DNA of 64,000 nt, taken from Lates calcarifer. Lineage: Eukaryota; Chordata; Actinopteri; Centropomidae. Below the pieces are notes generated by a model, which was not told where the DNA came from, did no database searches, and worked only from the letters and a program-made list of their open reading frames with translations. Below, in pieces: positions 56,593 to 64,000 of this stretch. Within the stretch, counting starts at the first letter, position 1; the number at the start of each line of letters is the position of its first letter. The position numbers were made by a program, and so were the translations under genes. Location of the stretch: the NCBI RefSeq assembly GCF_001640805.2, contig NC_066854.1, forward strand, positions 12,432,644 to 12,496,643. The letters run 5' to 3'.

Positions 56593-57150
56593 GCATTCAG
56601 AAAGTATCCAGACCCCTTCACCTTTTTCACATTTTGTAATGTAGCAGTCTCACGCTAAAATCAAAAAATCATTTTTTCCCTCATCAGGCTACACTCAATA
56701 CCACATAATGACGAAGTGAAAACAGAATGAGAGATTTTTTTGTGTTTTATTAAAAAGGGACAAACTGAAATGTCACATTGATTCAGACACTTTACTATGA
56801 CACTTTATTTAGCTCAGGTTCCTCCCATCTCTATTGATCATCTCCGAGATGTTTCTAGACACACACCTGTCTATGTAAGGTCTCACAGCCAAGCCATGAG
56901 GTCAAGTGAATTGTCTGCAGATCTCAGAGACATGACTGTGACGAGGCACTGAAGGTTCCCAAGAGAACAGTTGCCTACATAATTCTTACATGGAAGAAGT
57001 GTGTAACAACCAGGACTCTTCCTAGAGCTGGCTGCAAGGCTAAACTGAGCCATTAGGGTAGAAGGGCTTTGGTAACAGAGGTGACCAAGAACCTGATGGT
57101 CACTCTGGCTGAGCTCCAGAGATCCTGTGTGGATTTTGTCAGTGCTTAAT
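56593..57150 (+). mobile_element. Tc1-like transposon, 5' half
   Basis: Starts with gcattcagaaagtatccaga, the same end as the copies at 21350-22370 and 29453. From 56960 the plus strand translates to VPKRTVAYIILTWKKC, VTTRTLPRAGCKAKLS, and after a stop GRRALVTEVTKNLMVTLAEL: the helix-turn-helix N-terminal part of Tc1 transposase. The DDE half and the right end are missing. Inactive. Confidence 0.85.
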
Positions 57151-59515
57151 CGGGCTTTCTAATACCAGTCCAACCAGCAGCTACCCAGGGAATTCAGTGA
57201 AGAAAATTCAACCAGTCTGATAAAGTTCATGTTAACTAGAAAAAGTAGTTTTGTCTATGTGGTCATGAGTACATGAGTTTTTTGAGAGGACCTAGGATTG
57301 TTCCAACTAAACTAACCTTCATCATCAGGGTAACGGGTTTATCCATCCATTATCTGTACTGCTTATCCTGTCTCATACTCATATTTTAGACTATAAAGAC
57401 ATAAAGTATATGAACCCCGTGGATTACCCTTGAATACAACAAGATCCAAGATGCTGTGCTTCTTCACAGTGCACACTGGCAAATTATTATTTATGTGCTT
57501 TGTTCAGTGGGATAATTAATTAGAGAGGAAATGTCAGAGGTATGTACTTGACCCATTCAAACAGCCATTGATTGTTGAGATCAATCAAGCCCACAGTGTG
57601 GATTGAAAGCTCTTGTATTTAAAGTGACATTTCATAGTGTCCTCTTTTTTTCTACCTCCACCTTGAATGGAAATTAGGTGAAAAAACAAACCAAAAAAGC
57701 GTAGAGGACATTTTTCCTGCAATTCCTGCAAAGAGTGAGACTTATACTAAGAGTCCTGTATCATGTGATACTACTCACAGGACTGGCAGCTCCACATTGA
57801 TCAATGAAGAGAAGGAAAAAATAAGAAATACAGGCCAATTGCTCCCAGAGTACAGTGCAGCTGCTCATTAAGTCCTGACAACAATACAAAGTGGTCAATA
57901 TATCTGATCTGGATGGAGCGGTTGAAATATCAGCCCGATTGGGTGTGTAGTGTGGATGACAGAACACAACATCATCCTGGATGGAATCAATGGGAAATCT
58001 ATTGCTATTCTTGGCAAGCGGTATTTAAAAGTCTTCTAAATGTGAGTTGTCCACAGGGTGTGACAAGCAGGATGAGAATTCTCTCTGCTCCTCCTGTTTC
58101 TAGTGTAATGTAGGCATATTACAAAGTGGAGATGCTGCCAGAATATTTTTACTGTACATGTGCTTGTTTAATACAGAGTAATATGGACCCAAAGACTAAT
58201 GTACATACATAGTTGCTTGCAGGGGCATGGTGATGAGGGGAACTATGTTATCAAGGCCCAACATGGGGAGGTCCTTCAGAGAGCCTGTCATTAAAACATT
58301 GTTTTTATCTATAATTTATACAAATAATCTATTACTCTTGGCTAGATAAGTAGTTTGACAGACTTTTTCTTGTACCTAAAACAATATTAGAGCTTCATGG
58401 CTCAGGGGAACAAGGGACTAATGTTAAAAGAACAATATTTGTTTTCCTCACTGAATGGACCTTAAGTTTTGGAGTGTGCTCTTTGGGGAGAATATTAATA
58501 ATTCATAGAATAATTCAAGTTAATTTAGAGGAAATTATTCGTGTTTACAAAGATGGATTTTTTCTGGTTACTGAGGAAGTATGTACTATTTATTAAGGGA
58601 AACATTTAACAATAAACACAGCGCCATCTATTCCAAGCCCCCTAATCTGAGTCTTGGACAGGGCCGGTTCTACACAGGCATATAGTATATAAGGGGGCAG
58701 TCAGAAATGTGAAGGGAGCATCGTTGGTACACATCATGGAGTATTTTACAGTTAGTGGAGCATTTTTGCTTATGACAGTGTTTTCTCCATGGAATTGTGT
58801 TATTAGCCACATATCCAATCCCCAACCTGGAGAGGTGGACTGCACTTTGTCAGGCCTCGACCCTGTGACCTGTTCAGCTCGGGTGTCCCACCTGAGGACT
58901 AAGCTTCTGCTGGAATAGCTCCTAGGGTCAGTGAGGCATGCAGACCCCCCCGACCATGATAAGAAGGCAATACTTCAGAGGAAGACTGAAAAATTAAGAT
59001 GAAAAATTAAATAACATAAAAGATTCCTCATCTAGGTTTTAACAGTTAACACCATAACGTACAGTTTAATTCTCAAATCTGAACTTAATTACCATTTACG
59101 TGGCCTCTGTAAAGATTTTAGACCCATTATATCTCTAAATATGCCTGTTGCTATACCTCTGCCAGTCCTGAAAAATAACAGGAATGCATAGCTAACACTT
59201 AAACTAATACCAATTTCACAAGATGAGCAGAAGCAATCCATACACCTTGTATGATTACGTAATGTAATCACACACTAACACAGTCCTTAGATGATACCTT
59301 TACTGACAGGCTAATTATACCATATTCCATCATTATAGGAGCCAGAGAATGCAATCCAGACTTTATTTTGGGAATCTGTGCATTATTAAGAACTGTGTAC
59401 CTGGCAATCGCTACCAGACTCCATTGACAAAAACAGTAATTTTACCGGGCAAAAAACAGGAGTTGCTGGAGTACCACTGCCTCCATCTGTTAGTTTGTCA
59501 GTGTTATTGAGTGAC
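57150..59515. other. Gene-free stretch
   Basis: AT-rich sequence without recognised exons, RNA genes or transposon ends. Confidence 0.45.
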
Positions 59516-59517
59516 TT

Positions 59518-59575
59518 TCAGTGGTGGAAGACGTATTCAGATCATTTACACGAGTAGAAGTGCCGCAGAGTAACT
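59518..59575 (+). repeat. End of a nonautonomous DNA element (fragment)
   Basis: cagtggtggaagacgtattc agatcatttacacgagtaga resembles the very common fish element end cagtggtggaagaagtattc agatcctttac. The matching inverted end was not found nearby, so only a fragment is called. Confidence 0.45.
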
Positions 59576-59803
59576 TAACAAACAAACAGATCTAAGGGAT
59601 CTAACAGATCGAGGGAGCAGCGTTGTGTGTTAGTGTGTTCTCATCAGTTAAATTACTCTTTTTCTCAATTGACTCTGGTTGAGACAAAAAGCGATATTTC
59701 TGTTTACCGAGTACATTGTACGCTGTTTCATTCACAGACTGTTTGGTCAGGTGAATTGGTTTGTGCTTTATTATTGTTTAAATGTAAGCCATTATGTAAC
59801 ATG

Positions 59804-59880
59804 TCTGCACATGCGTGGAGCGGATCGGGCTGTTTCGTGAAACAGGTTCAATCTAGATTCAATTCTGCACATGCGCAGAA
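59804..59880 (+). promoter_or_regulatory. Pair of NRF1-like sites upstream of a putative first exon
   Basis: tctgcacatgcgtgg (59804-59818) and the near-palindrome tctgcacatgcgcaga (59864-59879) resemble NRF1 motifs (core GCGCATGCGC, half-site CATGCGCA). They lie about 170-240 bp upstream of the candidate ATG exon at 60046 in a locally CpG-richer patch, which suits a housekeeping-type promoter. Not proven. Confidence 0.35.
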
Positions 59881-59950
59881 GTCATTCAAACCACGTTTAA
59901 ACGGTTGCTTCTGTTTGCTAGTACTGTGAGAAAACGCCATTACTGAAGCT

Positions 59951-60047
59951 GCTAAAACAAACCATGGAGCTGTTTTTGTCGTTAACGAAAAGGTCTGAAT
60001 GCTAAAATAAACTTTGGAGCTGTTTTTTGTCGAACACGAGTGAGAAT
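59951..60047 (+). repeat. Two-unit tandem repeat, about 50 bp period
   Basis: gctaaaacaaaccatggagc tgtttttgtcg at 59951 is repeated as gctaaaataaactttggagc tgttttttgtcg at 60001; each unit ends in gaat. The second unit runs into the candidate start codon at 60046. Confidence 0.75.
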
Positions 60048-61377
60048 GGACGCTGAACACACCTGCGGTGCGACGGTAAGGCAAACAGTTAGCGGCTAGC
60101 GTTAGCATTAATGTTATCGGAGAGCGTTAGCATCAGCGTTACCTTGTAATGATATCCTTTACTTAAATACAGTGGGCTCTTGGTAATTTGTTTAAATCCC
60201 TGTTTGTTTTCACTTAGCGACATTTTAGCGTCATGACCATCCTGGTCATTTTAACTCCGTTTATGGTGGTTATCATGTCGTTGTGGTGATCTTGTATGTA
60301 CCGCTACCTAAGTGTTAGCATCAGCGTTAGCGTTAGCATTAGTCTTATCTTTAAGTGATGGCTTTGGGTCTTTTATTTCTAATGTTGTCATTTTTGTTTT
60401 CGTGAGTTAAAGTGTTTTGTGCTGCAGCTTGGTCATTTTAAATCGCTCTGTGTTTCAGTGGTGGTATTGCATCGTTTTGCGCCTCTAGCTGGCTGGTTTA
60501 CATCTACTTAAGGTCATCTATTGTCATTTAACGTTTCTTTGTGGCCATTTTGTGTTGCAGTGTGGCAGTTAAACATCTCATTACGATCGTTTTGCGTTTT
60601 CCTCTTTGTCGTTTGTGTCTTTGTAGCTTTGTGGTAGTAATCTGTCTATAGTCATCAATTGATCCCCTGTTGTGTATATTATTGATTGGTAATTTGTTTT
60701 GAGACTTCACCGAGCTCAGTTTTGAGTTTGAACTCTGTACTCCTCCACAATTTTTAAGCCACAAGAGTAGGTCACAATGTATGAGCTGAAATATTCAAAA
60801 TGATTTTAAAAATAGTTTTTCTCTCTGAGATCAATAAAGTCATGTACTAGTAACATAATTAATTTATTCACCTCAGATCTCAGTGTGTGATTGTCAAGGT
60901 TCTAGTGTTCAGTTTTCAGTGTTGTATTCTTCTGCACTGTTCAGGTGTTGGAGGTGAACCCTTCTTTATTAATGAAGTTGTTTGTTGGACTTGTGTTTTC
61001 CAGGTTTACTGCTTCAGCTGCTGCAGCCTGGACACAAACACCAGCTCTCACCTGACAAACCAAACAGGTATGTGTCCTAAACATTCACCCTGTCTGAAAA
61101 AATGTGTTGACGAGCTCAATTAGAAATGTTAGTCACAGTGTTATTGTTTAAATCCTTGGTATTTAATGAGTTTAGTATTGAATTAGGGCTATAATAACAA
61201 AATATTTTGCGATAGTCAATAGACATAGTCCATAGACATATAAGACATGGTCGATCACAACGTCGATAAAACTCATTCCACCTGTGTTTTGACAGACAGT
61301 ACAAAAAGCCAATGATAATGAGAATAGTGCCACGCTGAACCAGTTATGTGGCTGGGACAGAGTTTGAAGCACATCAG

Positions 61378-62137
61378 AGGCCTGCACTATGAAGCCAGTT
61401 CGTTATCTGGCTTCACTAAACCTAACAATCACAGTCGGTCTTAGGACACTGGTTATCAACTCGTTAAGTCAACCCAGGATTTCCCGAGCGCATTTATGTG
61501 AGAGTAGGGGTACCTAATATTATATGACAAGCAATGCTGATAGCTGCATGTCATTTCATTTCTAGCAATGTCCAAAAATAACATTTAACAAGGTGAAATG
61601 TGAACAATATGATCACATGACTAGAATAGAAACACCTGAAATAATTTTCAACTCTCAATATCAGGAAGAGGATTTATTGTAAATAAGTACATAAATGCTT
61701 TTTACTTACTGTGTGAGCGTTTTGCTTTTTTTGTCAGATGGTGATTTATTTGATTCATTGTGAATATGGGATGCAGATAAAAAAGTGACAGTAATGTCAG
61801 ACTGTTTCTGCTGCCAAAGCAGAGAGGAGAGAGTTAATATTGTTGTGGACATATGGAAAGACTTAACAAAAGGATTCCACACAGCTATAAAAATGTCTGT
61901 TGATCTTTATTATTTGTCACATTATTGTAAAGAATCCCTGTCGGAATCCTGCAGGAAATGATGGCGCTAGCTTTTCAGTGATCTGATCCTCTGAAGTTAA
62001 CCTGCCCTGGAGCAGGTTAGCTGTTCAGCATAAGTTACCATGGTGATTTACTGCGATAAGAAGTGAACCACTATCATAGACTGAAAACCCAGTTAATCTG
62101 GGTCTAACTGCAGTTTCTGCTTCATAGTACAGGTGTC
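61378..62137. mobile_element. MITE-like element with terminal inverted repeats, PIF/Harbinger-type
   Basis: Left end aggcctgcactatgaagcca and the complement of the right end, acacctgtactatgaagcag, are inverted repeats. Inside, the ends carry further complementary phrases (left gttatctggcttcactaaac; right taaccatggtgattta-like). No transposase frame. The CCTGTACTATGAAGC end type is common in fish nonautonomous PIF/Harbinger elements; the family is from memory. It sits in the candidate intron 61068-62890. Confidence 0.6.
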
Positions 62138-62508
62138 AGGTTATGTCGGTGCACACAGCACAGAGCGCAGGAGTAAACACACATGCTAATATTTTGGGTA
62201 CTGCAGCTGCGCACACCTTTACGTCAGCAGTAGTAGCAAGATAAAAGAGAAAATGATGACTGAAAATGTTAACGGGCGACAGCGTTACTGAAGAAGACGC
62301 CTCAATGACAGAGGACTGACAGGTACAGAGAGCTAGTAGAGACAGACACAGCTGATAAAAACTCTGTGGGATTTGGGACCTGTGTCAATAGAAAATACAA
62401 ATCTGGCTCAACGTTAGCGAGTTCATTCTACCATTTGCTCTCTTTGTCTCTTTGTTCTCTCTCTCCCTTTTGGCTCAACCGAGTATTTTGATCATTTATA
62501 ACTGCTGC

Positions 62509-62545
62509 ATATATATATATATATATAGATAGATAGATAGATATG
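62509..62545. repeat. (AT)n-(GATA)n compound microsatellite
   Basis: About nine AT units pass directly into four GATA units, followed by GT/AT-rich sequence to about 62572. Confidence 0.9.
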
Positions 62546-63635
62546 TGTATATGTATGTGTGTATATATATGTAGTTTAGCTTCAGCTTCTACATATATCA
62601 TGTCTATAAATTATCAGAATATAGTAATAGTTCTAATCATTTTTAAAAACTCAGAATAGTTTTGTGGAAGTTTTTATTGTGCACTTCACAGTAACATACA
62701 TGATTCCTCCAGTGATTACTTGACAATTAACATAGAAATGTAAAATTGAAGATCATTATTCTAATTAAATTTTCCCAAATATTTATTTTTATTGATTCTT
62801 AAAGATGTTTTGGGGTTAAACTGTTGATGAGGAATAGGCAGTAGTGTATTGATCATTTTCCTCTGTATGTTTCTCTTTGATTTCCTCCAGGTGTCTCCAC
62901 TTCGTCTTCGTACAGTGAAGAAGTTCTTTGAGACCAGGACTGAGGCCTCCAGGTAATTCACAACCCGCTTTACATAAACTGTCCAACACAGAGCACTGAC
63001 ATGATAGATCTTCAGTAACTAATCTGAAGTCTGAATAGTTTGATTTATCACAAAACACTTAACTCTTTATGAAAGTTTATTTAGTTCATGAATGTACAGT
63101 TCAAAGAAACATCAGGTCTCTCTCTCTGTCTCTCTCCCTCAAGCCTGACACACACTAAAAGACTTTTAAAATCTTACCTGATCTATCAGATTTCACAGTT
63201 TTGTTCTAATTGTGTGTGATGTGACCAACACAGCACACCAACAACCAGTGTGGACTCTCAAACATGGCAGATGACAATGTCTCTTGATTGTTGTGCTTCT
63301 GTCTCAGTCAGCTTGCTCCCTGTGCAGTCCATCCACTGCTGTTGTGTGAATATGAGCAGCTTCTTCTGTCTTTGTGTAGAAAACAAATGTAACTCTTGGA
63401 CAAGTTCTGATGAGTCCAGATCCACCTAGTTCACATTCTGGTTTCTTTGTAGATTTCCTGTCTTCTTTACTGCTCTATCTTTTGACAGTTTGAAGTTCAG
63501 TACCCAGAAACTCTGTGCTTTTATTTTGACGTGTTAAGAGTCACATCTTTACATTCATGTTTGCTGTGTTTTTCTCCACAGGATTCAAACTGGAACCATC
63601 ACAGAGGGAAGAGACAGACATGAAGATGTTGTCAG

Positions 63636-64000
63636 GTCAGTGTTAGTTTATTCTTTTCTTTAAACCTCTTGTCTGGAACAAAGAGCAACAAATTAAAGCT
63701 ACTGTAACTTATCATTTTGAATTAGGATTTTTCAACAATGTGGCTGCAAAAATATGGAAACTATATGTATAGTTAGAATAGAATCCCTTTTGATAATTCG
63801 GTTTAAAGAGAAGTATAAAACAAAATAGAAATATACAGCTCAAAAGTTTTGATAGACATTTGATCATTTTATTCCAGACAAAATTGAACATATCACAGCA
63901 AAGATAATGATTTGACCACAAGGAAACACTAGTTGGGCTCAGGGTTCATGTAGTTATGAACGTGTCTACTGAACATTGTTGTGATACAACTATTAGATCA
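63636..64000. other. Right-edge sequence, probable intron
   Basis: AT-rich, without exon-like features; follows the last candidate donor at 63636. Confidence 0.4.

Larger units (their letters stand above)
60046..63635 (+). other. Candidate 5' exons of an unidentified + strand gene
   Basis: Four exon-like segments with GT-AG borders line up: 60046-60075 (ATG, MDAEHTCGAT, donor acg|gtaagg), 61004-61067 (ttccag|gtttac to aacag|gtatgt), 62891-62952 (ctccag|gtgtct to tccag|gtaatt) and 63582-63635 (ccacag|gattca to gtcag|gtcagt). Exons three and four stay open together in one frame (VSPLRLRTVKKFFETRTEAS, then RIQTGTITEGRDRHEDVV). Joined from the first ATG, however, the frame becomes VYCFSCCSLDTNTSSHLTNQ and so on, and stops early in exon three. 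The visible exons could therefore be mostly 5' UTR, with translation starting at the ATGAAGATG in the last exon and continuing beyond the window. Product not recognised; midkine-side synteny would predict dgkz, but on the other strand. Confidence 0.35.

Overview
The window looks like a gene-poor, AT-rich piece of a ray-finned fish (teleost) chromosome. Protein-coding sequence lies in short exons with GT-AG splice sites, and the repeats are the usual teleost set: Tc1/mariner elements, hAT elements, non-LTR retrotransposon fragments, a palindromic MITE and many CA/GT, GATA and TTTC microsatellites. No prokaryotic features were seen. The species cannot be read from the sequence, and all repeat family names rest on motif recognition because no database was searched.

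Two genes are clear. At 16.4-25.1 kb on the + strand is a muscarinic acetylcholine receptor whose residues match subtype M4 (chrm4), a Gi/o-coupled receptor. Unlike the single-coding-exon mammalian gene, it is split into at least six coding exons plus an unseen initiating exon. In this sequence it carries two single-base insertions, in TM2 and TM3. A decayed partial copy of its last exon and 3' flank lies about 1.15 kb downstream. At 43.5-46.9 kb on the - strand is a complete four-coding-exon midkine gene (mdk), a secreted heparin-binding growth factor with all ten cysteines. The two genes point at each other across about 18 kb, as MDK and CHRM4 do in human and as PTN and CHRM2 do in the paralogous region. 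This supports both gene calls.

Layout: 0-0.3 kb is a LINE reverse-transcriptase scrap. 0.3-16.3 kb has no recognisable gene, only repeat scraps, one of which holds a perfect oestrogen-response-element palindrome. 16.4-25.1 kb is chrm4, with a mariner-like element in one intron and a Tc1 element in another. 25.1-26.6 kb is the chrm4 3' flank and its decayed duplicate. 29.5-30.9 kb is a Tc1 element split by a hAT element with a perfect 8-bp target duplication. 31.0-31.5 kb is a CpG-rich exon-like stretch. 33.9-37.4 kb holds two more DNA transposons. 41.4-41.9 kb is LINE-like. 43.5-46.9 kb is mdk, with LINE debris in its second intron and 3' flank. 47-59.5 kb is non-coding with LINE and Tc1 fragments. 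59.8-63.6 kb looks like the 5' end of a further + strand transcription unit: NRF1-like promoter motifs, a short ATG exon and three more candidate exons, leaving the window on the right. Its product was not recognised.

Nothing seen amounts to a new molecular system. The observations most worth following are the intron-rich, frameshifted chrm4, its partial tandem duplicate, the nested transposons and the unidentified spliced unit at the right end.
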